Numbered from the stretch's first letter, positions 1-9,432 are shown. The stretch is DNA of 64,000 nt from Agarivorans albus (GCF_019670105.1 NZ_AP023032.1:4728256-4792255), one strand, 5' to 3'. Numbers and translations are program-made. The notes: a model not told the origin generated them from the letters alone.

Positions 1-1
1 C

Positions 2-385
2 ACCAAACCTACCGCCATCTTAATGGGGCAAGAGAAGTATGGCATTTCTGATAAAGCGCTTTCTCTCGCCGACCAAGACATTATTATTCCCATGGTGGGC
101 ATGGTGCAATCACTCAACGTTTCAGTGGCTAGCGCATTAATCTTATATGAAGCACAACGCCAACGAGAAATAGCCGGCATGTATCAAGCGCCCAGCATGG
201 TTGATAAAACCGAGCAAAATCGCATCATGTTTGAAGGCGGCCACCCTATTTTTGCTAAAGCTTGTAAACGCAAAGGTTTGCCTATTCCCCACATTGATGA
301 AGAAGGCCAAATCATAGCCGACGATGAATGGTGGGCTAAAATGCAAATGAACAAAGAAGCCTGGGATAAGCTAGATCAGGAATAA
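2..385 (+). CDS. trmH: tRNA (guanosine(18)-2'-O)-methyltransferase TrmH, C-terminal part
   Basis: TrmH is the SpoU-class SPOUT enzyme that 2'-O-methylates G18 in the D-loop of tRNAs. Only the C-terminal 127 residues are in the window; the reading frame is open to the left edge, so the gene starts outside. The visible part has the SPOUT motif 2 and 3 region (ILMGQEKYGIS, then IIIPMVGMVQSLNVSVASALILYEAQRQR) that forms the trefoil-knot SAM pocket, followed by the TrmH-specific tail rich in Trp and Lys. Similarity to E. coli TrmH continues to the stop. No terminator is obvious before the chemoreceptor gene that follows on the same strand after 122 bases. Confidence 0.93.
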   Translation, partial: TKPTAILMGQEKYGISDKALSLADQDIIIPMVGMVQSLNVSVASALILYEAQRQREIAGMYQAPSMVDKTEQNRIMFEGGHPIFAKACKRKGLPIPHIDEEGQIIADDEWWAKMQMNKEAWDKLDQE

Positions 386-507
386 ATGATAAAATTAGAG
401 TAATTGCTTTAATTTTGAGTTTTTTCCGGAATGATTATTGATCTTAATTAAACCCAAAACCTCAATATTAACTGAACATAGTTTTATTCCATTACAGAAG
501 TAAAACT

Positions 508-2127
508 ATGTTCAACAAAATCCGAATTCCACAGCTCTTCTTATTAAGCTCACTATTGGTATTAATAGTGGTTTCCATCCAAGCATGGAACAATACCCAG
601 CAAATTAAAGAAACGCTTTACCAAGGTTACCAAACCCAATTAGCTAGCAACTTAGACCTAGCTACCAGCTTGGTCAATCACTACCAACAACAAGAGCAAC
701 ATCTTGGTCGCGAACAAGCCCAACAACTGGCTTTAGCCGCCTTAGCCGAGCTACGCTATCAAGGTAACGAGTACTTTTGGGTAAACGATTTAGATCTTAA
801 ATTACTTATGCACCCAATTCGCCCCACCAGCATCGGTAAAGACATGACTCAAGTGCGCGATGCTAAAGGCTTAGCCCATTGGCAAGCCATGCGCGATACC
901 GTAAAACAACAGGGCGAAGGCGCGGTGCAATACCACTTTTTACACCCGCAAACCCAAGTCATGCACGCCAAGCTGTCTTACGTTAAACAAGTTAAGGGCT
1001 GGAATTGGATAATTGGAACTGGCGTTTATATTGACCAAATAGACACCCAGCTTAATAGTATCTATTTCTACACCTTGCTGCGTTTAGCATTAGCCTTTGG
1101 CTTATTTGGTTTAGTGGCATGGCTAGTTAGCCGCAGCTTGGCCGGTCAAATGCAAGAGTTAGATAGTGCCATTAAAGGCCTAGCCAAAGGTAACTACCAA
1201 CAAGCTATTAAGGTGAGTGGGCGCAATGAATTCTCTAATATTGGCCAGCAGCTTGAAAGCCTACGGCTGCAAACACAAGGTTTACTGCAAGATGTAAAAC
1301 ACTCGAGTGATAGCCTATTAGATGCTAACAAAGACCTGGCATCGGCCACCTATACTACTCACAGCAACACCCAAAGACAGTTCTCGGAAATAGACCAAAT
1401 AGCCTCAGCGATGACTGAAATGAACTGCACGGTAGAAGAAGTAGCCAACAACAGTGCAGAGACGGCCGAAGCCTCTAAGCAAGCCCTAGAGCTAGCAGGT
1501 ACGAGCTTAAAGCAACAGCTAAACACCGTTAAAAGCTTAAGCGCACTGTCGGAGCAAATGGCCTCGGCGAAACCTGCGGTTGCAGAACTACGAGATTGTA
1601 GCCAAAACATTGGCTCGGTGATTGATGTGATTAACGCAATTTCTGAACAGACCAACTTATTGGCCTTAAACGCAGCCATTGAGGCCGCCCGAGCCGGCGA
1701 GCAAGGTCGAGGGTTTGCTGTGGTCGCAGATGAAGTGCGTAACTTAGCTTCACGAACTCAACAATCTACTGAAGAGATCATGCAAACCATTGCGCAACTA
1801 CAGCAAGTATCGCTCACTGTAGAAACCGAAATTGTTACTACTACCGAAGGTTTGGCGCAGCAGGCTGAGCAAGCTCAACAAAATATTCTACAAATTGAAA
1901 AAATTGAAAATATGGTGGGCAATTTAGAACAGCGTAATCAACAAACCGCAGTGGCCACCGAGCAGCAACGTTTAGCGAGTGACGAAATTAACCAAAATGT
2001 ACTCACTCTACGTGATGGTAGCGAAGCTAACGCAGGTGCAGCAGAGCAAGGTAAACAAGTACATAGCCACCTATCTGGCGTAGCAGAGGCCTTGAGTATT
2101 CACCTCAAAAACCTCCGCTTCAACTAG
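508..2127 (+). CDS. Methyl-accepting chemotaxis protein with single Cache sensor domain
   Basis: Inner-membrane chemoreceptor that would signal through CheW/CheA to the flagellar motor. Order of parts: TM1 at about residues 10-27, a periplasmic single-Cache (sCache_2-like) domain at about 35-180 with the typical [15 protein letters not shown] segment, TM2 at about 189-210, a HAMP linker, then the cytoplasmic coiled-coil signalling domain. The highly conserved hairpin tip ([20 protein letters not shown], about residues 378-398) identifies the MCP family. Glutamine-rich methylation helices flank it. The ligand cannot be read from sequence; this Cache class often binds small organic acids. It stands alone, with no che genes beside it, and runs convergently toward the next small gene with only 16 bases between. 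Confidence 0.95.
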   Translation: MFNKIRIPQLFLLSSLLVLIVVSIQAWNNTQQIKETLYQGYQTQLASNLDLATSLVNHYQQQEQHLGREQAQQLALAALAELRYQGNEYFWVNDLDLKLLMHPIRPTSIGKDMTQVRDAKGLAHWQAMRDTVKQQGEGAVQYHFLHPQTQVMHAKLSYVKQVKGWNWIIGTGVYIDQIDTQLNSIYFYTLLRLALAFGLFGLVAWLVSRSLAGQMQELDSAIKGLAKGNYQQAIKVSGRNEFSNIGQQLESLRLQTQGLLQDVKHSSDSLLDANKDLASATYTTHSNTQRQFSEIDQIASAMTEMNCTVEEVANNSAETAEASKQALELAGTSLKQQLNTVKSLSALSEQMASAKPAVAELRDCSQNIGSVIDVINAISEQTNLLALNAAIEAARAGEQGRGFAVVADEVRNLASRTQQSTEEIMQTIAQLQQVSLTVETEIVTTTEGLAQQAEQAQQNILQIEKIENMVGNLEQRNQQTAVATEQQRLASDEINQNVLTLRDGSEANAGAAEQGKQVHSHLSGVAEALSIHLKNLRFN

Positions 2128-2143
2128 AACCAGCTTAAGCAGG

Positions 2144-2401
2144 CTATTCCTCGGGAATGGCCTCTTCTTCTCTGGCTTTAGCAAACTTAAACTCATAATC
2201 ATCGGCAAACGGTGAGTTGTAGCCCCATTCAGGCGACTCACCCACCTGCTTATCAAACCAAATAATTGGCGTAACTAAAAAGCGCGGCGCTTCAAATCGA
2301 ATACCGTTTTCTTCGGCCTCGTAGAGTGAGCTGTTAGTTTCACACCTTACGGTTAGCATCACCATCACGATGATAAATAACCACTTCCAAAAACCGTCCA
2401 T
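2144..2401 (-). CDS. Small hypothetical membrane-anchored protein (85 aa)
   Basis: Unrecognised protein. It has an N-terminal hydrophobic segment (about residues 4-19) followed by Cys20, then a soluble acidic tail ending in a run of Glu residues. The Cys after the hydrophobic stretch recalls a lipoprotein signal, but the residues before it (TVRC) do not fit a good lipobox, so a simple membrane anchor is the safer reading. A clear Shine-Dalgarno AGGA sits 7 bases before the ATG, which supports it as a real gene. It follows the HIT-protein gene by 38 bases on the same strand and is probably co-transcribed with it. No function is proposed. Confidence 0.6.
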   Translation of the reverse strand: MDGFWKWLFIIVMVMLTVRCETNSSLYEAEENGIRFEAPRFLVTPIIWFDKQVGESPEWGYNSPFADDYEFKFAKAREEEAIPEE

Positions 2402-2439
2402 AGTTTTTCCTACTGTAAATTTGCGACTAAATTACCGTT

Positions 2440-2874
2440 TTAATACTCAGCAACAACTTGAAAGTGTGGCTGTAAAGCCTGTTGTAACTGAGCTATTTGT
2501 TGTTGTTTTTGTTGCTCACTATAAGGTTTGGCAGGAAGCTTGCCCCATATAGGCTGTGGCCACAAAGCATCGTTGTGAAAACGCACAATATGATGCACAT
2601 GCAGCTGCGGCACCATATTACCAATGGCCGCCAAGTTTAGTTTATCACCTTTATAAAGGGCCATTACCGCTTCACTTAAGCGCTTAGATTCTCGCCAAAA
2701 CTGCGCTTGTTGGCAACTATCTAATTGATATATATCACCAATATCATTTTGCATTGGCACCAGTACTAACCAAGGAAACTGGCTGTCGTTAATCAACAGA
2801 ACCCGCGATAACTCAAAATCACCCAGCCAAATGCCATCCTTTTCTAGTTGAGGATGTAACTTAAATTCGCTCAT
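2440..2874 (-). CDS. HIT-family (histidine triad) nucleotide hydrolase/transferase
   Basis: Member of the HIT superfamily, small cytosolic nucleotide-binding enzymes that cleave or transfer nucleoside phosphates (for example Ap4A or adenylated substrates). The signature lies at residues 91-98 (LHVHHIVR): His92 and His94 are in register with the canonical H-x-H-x-H motif, while the third histidine sits at 95 instead of 96. The upstream hydrophobic strand FPWLVLVPM (about 33-41) and the C-terminal Trp-rich segment with WGKLPAKPY fit the family. Length (144 aa) is normal. It is divergent from the acyltransferase gene on the other strand and leads a likely two-gene unit with the small membrane protein downstream. 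The substrate is unknown. Confidence 0.88.
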   Translation of the reverse strand: MSEFKLHPQLEKDGIWLGDFELSRVLLINDSQFPWLVLVPMQNDIGDIYQLDSCQQAQFWRESKRLSEAVMALYKGDKLNLAAIGNMVPQLHVHHIVRFHNDALWPQPIWGKLPAKPYSEQQKQQQIAQLQQALQPHFQVVAEY

Positions 2875-3042
2875 TTTATTCTCCCTTGCGGCCTTAAACT
2901 GCAGCCAACTGACAGATACTATACAGTGGTCGGCGTTTCGCTTATCAAAAAAAGTGCTAGAATGGCGCCAACCATAATTTAAGCTGATTTAAATCTCAAT
3001 AACTACCAGCCCTTGGCTGTTTAAAGAGCTATATCGACCACT

Positions 3043-3939
3043 ATGTTACGTTTTTTCCCAGCATCCTTGTTAATGATTCTTTCTGCCAGTTTAGCCATTA
3101 TGAATACCGCCATGGTGGGCTCTTTAATCATTGTTTGTGGCATCATTAAACTGTTGTTACCTAAAGGGCTTTATCCTTGGGTGGGTAAACTAACTAACTT
3201 TTTAATGTGGTGTTGGAGCGAAATGAATCGCGCCATATTTCGCTTAGTAAACAACACCGAGTTTGTGATTGAAGATAATAGCCAGCTCAGCAAAAAAAGT
3301 TGGTACTTGATGATTTGTAATCATCAAAGCTGGGCCGATATCGTATTACTGTGCATGTTGTTTGGCTCACGTATTCCCATGCCTAAGTTTTTTCTCAAAC
3401 AACAGCTTTTGTATGTGCCTTTTGTTGGTCTAGCCTGCTGGGCTTTAGACATGCCCTTTATGCGCAGATACTCGCGCCAGTACTTGCTCAAACATCCAGA
3501 AAAGCGCGGTAAAGATTTAGAATCAACCAAACGCTCTTGTGAGAAGTTTAAAACCAACCCCACAACAGTCATTAACTTTGTAGAAGGGACCCGCTTTACC
3601 CAACAAAAGCAACAACAATCCCACTCTAACTATCAACACTTATTGCCACCAAAAGCGCTGGGTATTGCTTACACCTTATCGGCTTTGGGCGAACAATTTG
3701 ACCAGATTATTGATGTAACCTTGGCCTATCCCGGCACCACCGAAACACTTCCGCCTTTTAAGGCCTTATTATCAGGTAAGCTCGATAAGGTAGTGGTGAA
3801 AATCGATACCATAGCAATCAACCGAGAGTTACGCGGCGACTACCTGCAAGATAAACAATTTAAGCGCCACTTTAAGCTTTGGCTCGATGATACTTGGCAA
3901 ACTAAAGATCAATATCTACAAAGCGTACTAAAAGACTAA
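3043..3939 (+). CDS. yihG: YihG-like 1-acyl-sn-glycerol-3-phosphate acyltransferase
   Basis: Membrane acyltransferase of the PlsC/LPLAT superfamily that would transfer an acyl chain to lysophosphatidic acid in phospholipid synthesis. The catalytic HX4D motif is present (NHQSWAD, His94 and Asp99), as is the second conserved block FVEGTRFT (about residue 180), which binds the glycerol phosphate. Two hydrophobic N-terminal segments (about 5-40 and 50-60) anchor it to the inner membrane. Length (298 aa) matches E. coli YihG (about 310), the secondary LPA acyltransferase. In E. coli yihG also lies near srkA, dsbA and polA; here srkA, dsbA and yihD are close by, which supports the assignment. Confidence 0.87.
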   Translation: MLRFFPASLLMILSASLAIMNTAMVGSLIIVCGIIKLLLPKGLYPWVGKLTNFLMWCWSEMNRAIFRLVNNTEFVIEDNSQLSKKSWYLMICNHQSWADIVLLCMLFGSRIPMPKFFLKQQLLYVPFVGLACWALDMPFMRRYSRQYLLKHPEKRGKDLESTKRSCEKFKTNPTTVINFVEGTRFTQQKQQQSHSNYQHLLPPKALGIAYTLSALGEQFDQIIDVTLAYPGTTETLPPFKALLSGKLDKVVVKIDTIAINRELRGDYLQDKQFKRHFKLWLDDTWQTKDQYLQSVLKD

Positions 3940-4020
3940 CCCTGTTCACAATATCCAAGGCAAGATCCTGACAGCCTGATTTTACTGCTATTTTTATAGG
4001 AGTAAAAACAACGGAGAAAC

Positions 4021-5703
4021 GTGTTGCGGCGATCGCTTTGGATGCTTTATTGGCTAGTAGGCAGCTGCTGGGCAGAGGATTTTAGCCCTTGGCTAGAAGA
4101 ATTTCAGCCGTCTAGCCTAAGCCAACAGCAACAAATCGAAGAGCTACGTTGGTTTAAACAAGCCGCTCAACCCTATCAAGGCATTACTATTCGCGCTATT
4201 TCAGAGCGCATTAATACTCACTGGTACGAAGCCACCGTTATTGCCCCCTTGTTTTACCAACTCACTGGTATCAAAGTTATCCACGAGATCAGCGGTGAAG
4301 ACGACGTAGTAAAAAAGCTACAAAGCCAAATGGACTTGGACATCAACTATTACGATATCTATGTCAGTGACAGTGATTTAATTGGTGGTCACTTTCGTTC
4401 TCGCAACATCGTTAACTTAAGCCAGTTTATGCAACACCAAGGAAAAGACGTCACCTTACCCAGCCTAGATATCGATGATTTTATTGGCTTAGCCTTTACC
4501 ACCGGCCCTTACGGCGATTTGTTGCAACTCCCCGACCAGCAATTCGCCAATCTTTATTGGTATCGCCAAGACTGGTTTAAGCGCCCCGAGCTACAGCAGC
4601 AATTTCAAACCATTTATGGCTACCCCTTAGCCGTTCCAGTGAACTGGTCGGCCTATGAAGACATCGCCGAATTTTTTACCGAGCACGTAAAAGAAATAGA
4701 TGGGCAAAAAGTATATGGCCATATGGATTATGGTAAACGTGACCCTTCGCTAGGTTGGCGAATATCCGATGCTTGGCTTTCTATGGCAGGCATGGGTGAT
4801 GTAGGTTTACCCAACGGTGTACCTGTGGATGAATGGGGCATACGTCGCCACGGTTGTCGCCCTGTGGGCGCAAGCATGAGGCGTGGCGGCGCTCTCGACT
4901 CTCCCGCTGCCATCTACGCTATTCAAAAGTATGTAGATTGGTTAAAACGTTATGCCCCTCCAGAAGCACAAAAGATGACCTTTAGCCAAGCTGGGGCCGA
5001 AATAGCCAAAGGCCACATAGCGCAACAAATTTTTTGGTATACCGCCTTTACTGCAGATTTAAGCCAACCAGACTTAGCCGTTACCGATAAAGATGGATTA
5101 CCCCTATGGCGAGTAGCACCTTCACCGCGGGGTGCTTACTGGCAACCCGGCATGAAGTCAGGCTACCAAGATGTAGGAGCTTGGACACTGGTAAAATCTA
5201 CCCCTTTAAAGCGTCAACAAGCGGCATGGTTATACGCTCAATTTAATGTCGCCAAAACGGTTTCTCTGCGTAAAACCATGGTGGGTTTAACCCCTATTCG
5301 CCAAAGCGATGTGATGTCTAAACCATTTAGTGAGCGCTCAGCCGAGCTAGGCGGCTTAGTAGAATTTTATCAAAGCAATGCGCGTAACGAATGGACGCCC
5401 ACCGGACTAAATGTGCCCAATTATCCAGCTTTATCGTCGCTATGGTGGCAATACATTGGCCGCGCTAGCGACCATGGAGAAGCAGTTCCCCAGATAATGA
5501 AAGAATTGGCACAAAGCATGGACTTAGCACTAGCTAAAATTGGTAAAGACAACCCTGGTCCCTGCAGCCCTAAGCTCATCTCGGCGCAACAAGCCTCATT
5601 ATGGCTGGCTCATCCCGGTTCTCCCAAACCCAAGCTGGAAAACGAAAAACCGCCGGGTAAAACCTTAAACTACACAGAGTTAATTAAACAATGGCAACCT
5701 TAA
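4021..5703 (+). CDS. Periplasmic ABC-transporter solute-binding protein, GlpV-like (family 1)
   Basis: Large (560 aa) extracellular solute-binding protein of the CUT1 sugar/polyol class. It resembles the glycerol-binding protein GlpV of rhizobia, with the internal signature GALDSPAAIYAIQKYVDWLK followed by APPEAQKMTFSQAG and a C-terminal block containing NPGPCSPKL. The N-terminus is a short signal peptide cut near CWAEDF. The start is GTG, supported by GGAG placed 4 bases upstream. No permease or ATPase gene is adjacent, which is unusual, so it either serves a transporter encoded elsewhere or acts as a sensor. It overlaps the next binding-protein gene by 13 bases, implying translational coupling. 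The substrate assignment is by resemblance only. Confidence 0.8.
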   Translation: MLRRSLWMLYWLVGSCWAEDFSPWLEEFQPSSLSQQQQIEELRWFKQAAQPYQGITIRAISERINTHWYEATVIAPLFYQLTGIKVIHEISGEDDVVKKLQSQMDLDINYYDIYVSDSDLIGGHFRSRNIVNLSQFMQHQGKDVTLPSLDIDDFIGLAFTTGPYGDLLQLPDQQFANLYWYRQDWFKRPELQQQFQTIYGYPLAVPVNWSAYEDIAEFFTEHVKEIDGQKVYGHMDYGKRDPSLGWRISDAWLSMAGMGDVGLPNGVPVDEWGIRRHGCRPVGASMRRGGALDSPAAIYAIQKYVDWLKRYAPPEAQKMTFSQAGAEIAKGHIAQQIFWYTAFTADLSQPDLAVTDKDGLPLWRVAPSPRGAYWQPGMKSGYQDVGAWTLVKSTPLKRQQAAWLYAQFNVAKTVSLRKTMVGLTPIRQSDVMSKPFSERSAELGGLVEFYQSNARNEWTPTGLNVPNYPALSSLWWQYIGRASDHGEAVPQIMKELAQSMDLALAKIGKDNPGPCSPKLISAQQASLWLAHPGSPKPKLENEKPPGKTLNYTELIKQWQP

Positions 5704-6431
5704 AAGCCAGCTGCTTAAGTGCCAGCCTAGCCTTAAGCTTGCCAGCGCAAGGTGTTGAGCTGGTGTTTAATACCTATTTAGACCCGCCTTATGTCATCCA
5801 AGACCAAAGAGAGCTAGCAGGAGTTAATATAGAAGTTTATGAATTGCTAAAAAAACACAGCAATTTAGATATAAGTATCCGCTTGTTACCATTAAAACGC
5901 GCTTATTTGATGGCGCTCGAATCGCCCAATAACTGCGTTTTTGCTATAGAGCGCAGCCAAGCAAGAGAGAGCTCATTTACTTGGATAAGCCCCATGTATA
6001 TTAGCCGCTATGCGATTTATCAGCCGCAACAAAGCTTTACACCTTTAAGCAGCGTTGCAGATCTACAACAGCTAAAAATAGGCAGTTATTTAGGTAGTGG
6101 GATTGGCGAGTATTTGGAAAGCCTGGGGGTTGAAGTTGATTTGGCTAAAACCAACCTTAACAGTGCAAAAAAACTACAACGCCAACGTACTCAAGCTTGG
6201 GCTAGCGATATCTTGTCCTCTGCCTATGTGCATTACCATTATTCTTTAGGGATTCAAAAACAGGGGTTTGATTTTTACAGTTCACTACGCGCCATCGCGT
6301 GTAACAAAGACAGCGATGCTGGCGCTTTACAAAAACTGCAAACCAGCCTTAATCAACTACAAAAAAGCGGGAAAATAAGCAAGATATTGGCGTCTTACGA
6401 ACAACAATACCAAGTGGATTTGGGTTTATAA
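5691..6431 (+). CDS. Periplasmic substrate-binding domain protein (SBP_bac_3-like)
   Basis: A 246-aa secreted protein of the amino-acid-binding (family 3) fold. A signal peptide (about residues 1-22) is followed by the typical start of lobe 1, VFNTYLDPPYVIQ..LAGVNIEVYELLKK, and the hinge-region block AIERSQARESSFTWISP. It lacks the strong binding-site consensus of true glutamine or arginine transporters, and proteins of this divergent type are often stand-alone or feed sensor kinases. Its start lies inside the end of the preceding GlpV-like gene in another frame, so the pair is surely one operon, yet it has no transporter partner here. A bidirectional terminator follows immediately. Confidence 0.75.
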   Translation: MATLKASCLSASLALSLPAQGVELVFNTYLDPPYVIQDQRELAGVNIEVYELLKKHSNLDISIRLLPLKRAYLMALESPNNCVFAIERSQARESSFTWISPMYISRYAIYQPQQSFTPLSSVADLQQLKIGSYLGSGIGEYLESLGVEVDLAKTNLNSAKKLQRQRTQAWASDILSSAYVHYHYSLGIQKQGFDFYSSLRAIACNKDSDAGALQKLQTSLNQLQKSGKISKILASYEQQYQVDLGL

Positions 6432-6439
6432 AAACAAAA

Positions 6440-6461
6440 AAAGCAGCCTATTGGCTGCTTT
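6440..6461. terminator. Bidirectional intrinsic terminator
   Basis: Inverted repeat AAAGCAGCC / GGCTGCTTT with a 4-base loop, A-rich on the left and T-rich on the right. It lies between the convergent ends of the binding-protein operon and dsbA and can serve both. Confidence 0.85.
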
Positions 6462-6478
6462 ATTATCAGTACAAGAGA

Positions 6479-7084
6479 CTAGCCCTTTAAATTAACCAAG
6501 TAGCTAACTAACTCATTTAGCTCTTCAATTGATTTTACTGAGCCCGTGTTAACTTGGTACTTACCATTAACCACTAAGGCCGGCACACCGCGAATCTTAT
6601 AGTTCATGGTGTTCTTTTCCATTTGCGAAACCATGCCATTCACAACAAAGCTGCTGGCTGCGCTATCAAATTTCTTACCATCAACACCGTTGGCAACAAA
6701 GATGCTGCGAAGATCATCACGGCTGGTGAAGTTTTGACGTTTGTTATGGATAGAATCAAAGATAGCGTTGCTAATTGCAGGCTCTACTTCTAGCATTTCT
6801 GCTGCAGCGAAAGCGCGAACCATTTCTTCACCCATTTGGCCGCCAATAAAGCTTACGTGGTTCTTTTTGAACGCTACGCCTTCTGGTAGGGATTTTTTAA
6901 TACTCTCTGCTACTGGTTCAAACTTAAAACAGTGCGGGCAGTAGTACGAGAAAAACTCGATAACTTCTGGTTTAGCAGTAGCTGTTTGCTTAATCACATC
7001 GTAATGCGTGCCTTCTTTAAAGTCAGCCGCTATTGCCATCGGCAAAGTAAGCATTGCCATTAAACCAATCAGTAGTTTTTTCAT
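6479..7084 (-). CDS. dsbA: Thiol:disulfide interchange protein DsbA
   Basis: Periplasmic dithiol oxidase that introduces disulfide bonds into exported proteins and is re-oxidised by DsbB. Numbered from the ATG, a signal peptide ends near residue 19. The active site CPHC lies in the thioredoxin fold at residues 49-52 (SYYCPHC), and the cis-Pro loop GVPALVVNGKY lies near the C-terminus. About 201 aa, normal for DsbA. An upstream in-frame GTG directly precedes the ATG and is an alternative start; AAGGA is upstream of both. In E. coli dsbA sits directly after srkA in one operon; here an acyl-CoA ligase and a CYTH gene lie between them on the same strand. Confidence 0.96.
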   Translation of the reverse strand: MKKLLIGLMAMLTLPMAIAADFKEGTHYDVIKQTATAKPEVIEFFSYYCPHCFKFEPVAESIKKSLPEGVAFKKNHVSFIGGQMGEEMVRAFAAAEMLEVEPAISNAIFDSIHNKRQNFTSRDDLRSIFVANGVDGKKFDSAASSFVVNGMVSQMEKNTMNYKIRGVPALVVNGKYQVNTGSVKSIEELNELVSYLVNLKG

Positions 7085-7184
7085 CACTCGGTATTTCCTT
7101 CCAGTGAACTTTATAAAAAACCGAGCATAATGATTAGCACCAGCTCGGTCAATCGTTGACTATGTTGTTGACATAAATTTACGT

Positions 7185-8840
7185 TTACCAAGATCCCATT
7201 TCAAACATTACAGTGGTATCTACATCTTGATGTATTAATACCGAATAATGTTGTTCAATTTGGTTACGTCTAATTTTTAAAGTAGGGGTAAGCAGGGCGT
7301 TATCTACGTTCCAATCCTCATTTACCACCACCACATGCGACAACTTGGCATGACTTTCTAATTGCTCATTCACCTTTTTAAGGGTGCGATTTAAGCTGGC
7401 TTCAATTTGGGCTTGCGAATGCTGTTTCATTTCAGCCGCTAACACCACCAAAGCACAAGGCTGCGTGAGGGCGCTGCCCACCACACATACCTGCTCAACC
7501 ATCGAATTTTCAGCCAAGCTCTGTTCAATAGGAACGGGGGCTACATATTTTCCTTTCGCCGTTTTAAAACTTTCTTTTAAACGGCCAATAATTTTAACGT
7601 AACCATCATTATCTATTTCACCTTTATCTCCTGTATGCAGCCAGCCATCAACAATTGACTCCTCAGTGAGATCAGCATGTTTGTAGTAGCCCTGCATCAT
7701 GCCTTCGCCCTTAGCAAGAATCTCTCCTTGCTCAGAGATTTTTATTTCTACGCCAGGACCCGCTTTTCCGATGGTGCCAATTTTGTCGCTTCGAAAAGGT
7801 ACATTTAAGGTGCCGTAAGCTAGGTTCTCGGTCATGCCCCAGGCTTCAGAGATATTTAAGCCAATGCTTTGATACCAATGCAATAATGAAGGCGCTACCG
7901 GAGCACTACCACAACCTAAAATTCGCGCCTTATTTAAACCCAAGGCCTTTTTAATTTTGAGCTTTATTAAACTAGACACCAAGGGAATAGATAACAACAA
8001 CTTGAGTTTTTTCGGTGGCAGTTTTTCAAATACACCTTGCTGGAAACGCGCCCACAAACGAGGTACCGAAATAAACAAAGTAGGCTGTACGCTGCGCAAG
8101 TTATCAGGGAAAGTATCTAAGGATTCAACAAACGACACACTAAATTGACCGCTAAAAATGCTGGTGCCTTGAATGTAAACTCGCTCAGTAATATGCGCCA
8201 AGGGTAAGTACGACATCACCCGGTCTTCACTGCCAGCTTGCAACACATCAATTAGCTGTTCACAGGCATAACGATATGCCTCAAAGCTAATCTCGGCGCC
8301 TTTAGGGTCACCAGTACTGCCCGAGGTATAGATAATCGTCATAATGTCTTTTGCATCCCACAGATGATTTTTCTCAATCACCGGCATTTCCTTCAACCAA
8401 TCACTCCATTGAATGTGGCAAGGCATGGTGGGATAGGGCATCGCAACAGTTTTTAAGCCGATAGGCACGGCCGAGGCTTGCTTGCCCCATTCGTCTAACT
8501 TACCCACAAACAACAGCTTAGCTTCGCTGTGTTGAAGTACAAAAGAGATGGTATCCACACTAGCGGTGGAATAAATAGGAATGCTTACACAGCCAGCCAT
8601 CATGATTGCCAGATCGGCAATAAACCATTCGGCACTATTTTTAGCTAAAATGGCCACTTTGTCGCCGGGCTCTAGGCCTTGAGACAATAAGCCTTGAGCA
8701 ATTTGACCGGCTTCGCGCGCTACTACTGCCCAAGTTTTCTCATGATATACGCCATCAATAGGCTGACGTAGGTAAACGCGCTGCGGATCCTGCTTTTGCC
8801 AATGCATTAGTGCATCAACGGGGGTGACAAAGTTTGTCAT
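7185..8840 (-). CDS. AMP-binding long-chain acyl-CoA synthetase-like protein
   Basis: ANL-superfamily adenylating enzyme, most like long-chain fatty acid:CoA ligases of the FadD15 type. It would activate a carboxylate with ATP to the acyl-adenylate and transfer it to CoA. Visible motifs are the P-loop TIIYTSGSTGDPKG (about residues 165-178), the A5-type motif SEAWGMTEN, and the hinge GWLHTGDKGEIDNDGYVKIIGRLKESFKTAKGKYVAP containing the catalytic Lys. Length 551 aa, slightly short of the 600-aa class but complete. GAGG 6 bases before the ATG supports the start. It lies between the CYTH gene and dsbA, separated from each by roughly 100 bases, so it may have its own promoter. The exact fatty-acid specificity is unknown. 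Confidence 0.88.
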   Translation of the reverse strand: MTNFVTPVDALMHWQKQDPQRVYLRQPIDGVYHEKTWAVVAREAGQIAQGLLSQGLEPGDKVAILAKNSAEWFIADLAIMMAGCVSIPIYSTASVDTISFVLQHSEAKLLFVGKLDEWGKQASAVPIGLKTVAMPYPTMPCHIQWSDWLKEMPVIEKNHLWDAKDIMTIIYTSGSTGDPKGAEISFEAYRYACEQLIDVLQAGSEDRVMSYLPLAHITERVYIQGTSIFSGQFSVSFVESLDTFPDNLRSVQPTLFISVPRLWARFQQGVFEKLPPKKLKLLLSIPLVSSLIKLKIKKALGLNKARILGCGSAPVAPSLLHWYQSIGLNISEAWGMTENLAYGTLNVPFRSDKIGTIGKAGPGVEIKISEQGEILAKGEGMMQGYYKHADLTEESIVDGWLHTGDKGEIDNDGYVKIIGRLKESFKTAKGKYVAPVPIEQSLAENSMVEQVCVVGSALTQPCALVVLAAEMKQHSQAQIEASLNRTLKKVNEQLESHAKLSHVVVVNEDWNVDNALLTPTLKIRRNQIEQHYSVLIHQDVDTTVMFEMGSW

Positions 8841-8953
8841 TCACAACCTCGTTACAAGTTATTCACCTTTTATATCAATCCTATACGGCTAGGCGCAGGA
8901 TGCCAGTACAAATCGAAAATAAGCCGAAGTAATGTGAACAAACACTCTGTTTA

Positions 8954-9424
8954 TCACCAGTTTTTGAAAGGATTTAAGCTAAGTTGAGAGTTATAGTATT
9001 TAGCTTGCCCTGTGACCTCTTGCCCCAGCCAGTCGGGCTTTGCAAAGCTTTCTTGCTCGCTGCTCAGCTCTACTTCGGCAACAATTAAGCCGAGGTTATC
9101 TCCAGCAAATACATCCACTTCAAATACATGTTGTGCAACAGGCACTAAGTAGCGAACTTTATCAATGGCGCCAGGCTCACACAGTGCTAATAGCTGCTCG
9201 GCTTCGCTCAGGGGAATTTCTTTCTCCCATTCATAGCGGCTTAAACCCGACTGATTACTTTTACCTTTAATGGTAAGAAAACCCTGCTCACCGCGAACAC
9301 GCACTCGTACTGTACGTTGTTTATCACTGTTTAAGTAAGCCTGTACAATTCGGGTTTGCTCACTCGCTTGCTTAACAAATGCATCGCTGTTAACCAAAAA
9401 CTTGCGTTCTATTTCTACACTCAT
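8954..9424 (-). CDS. CYTH domain protein (CyaB/thiamine-triphosphatase-like)
   Basis: Small cytosolic protein of the CYTH superfamily, which hydrolyses or cyclises triphosphate compounds in a tunnel lined by charged residues. The name-giving EIERKF motif is at residues 4-9, followed by alternating charged strands with RVRVRGEQGFLTIKGK and the late EVELSSE segment. Such short bacterial CYTH proteins are usually tripolyphosphatases or thiamine-triphosphatases; the substrate cannot be told here. The ATG start is chosen over an upstream TTG because AGGA lies 5 bases before it and it avoids overlap with srkA. It starts 8 bases after the srkA stop, so the two are almost certainly one transcript. 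Confidence 0.88.
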   Translation of the reverse strand: MSVEIERKFLVNSDAFVKQASEQTRIVQAYLNSDKQRTVRVRVRGEQGFLTIKGKSNQSGLSRYEWEKEIPLSEAEQLLALCEPGAIDKVRYLVPVAQHVFEVDVFAGDNLGLIVAEVELSSEQESFAKPDWLGQEVTGQAKYYNSQLSLNPFKNW

Positions 9425-9432
9425 AACAGTCC

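Noticed and set aside
2958..2963. TAGAAT as a -10 element for the yihG-like gene
   Set aside because: No acceptable -35 element lies 16-18 bases upstream, so the promoter call was not supported.
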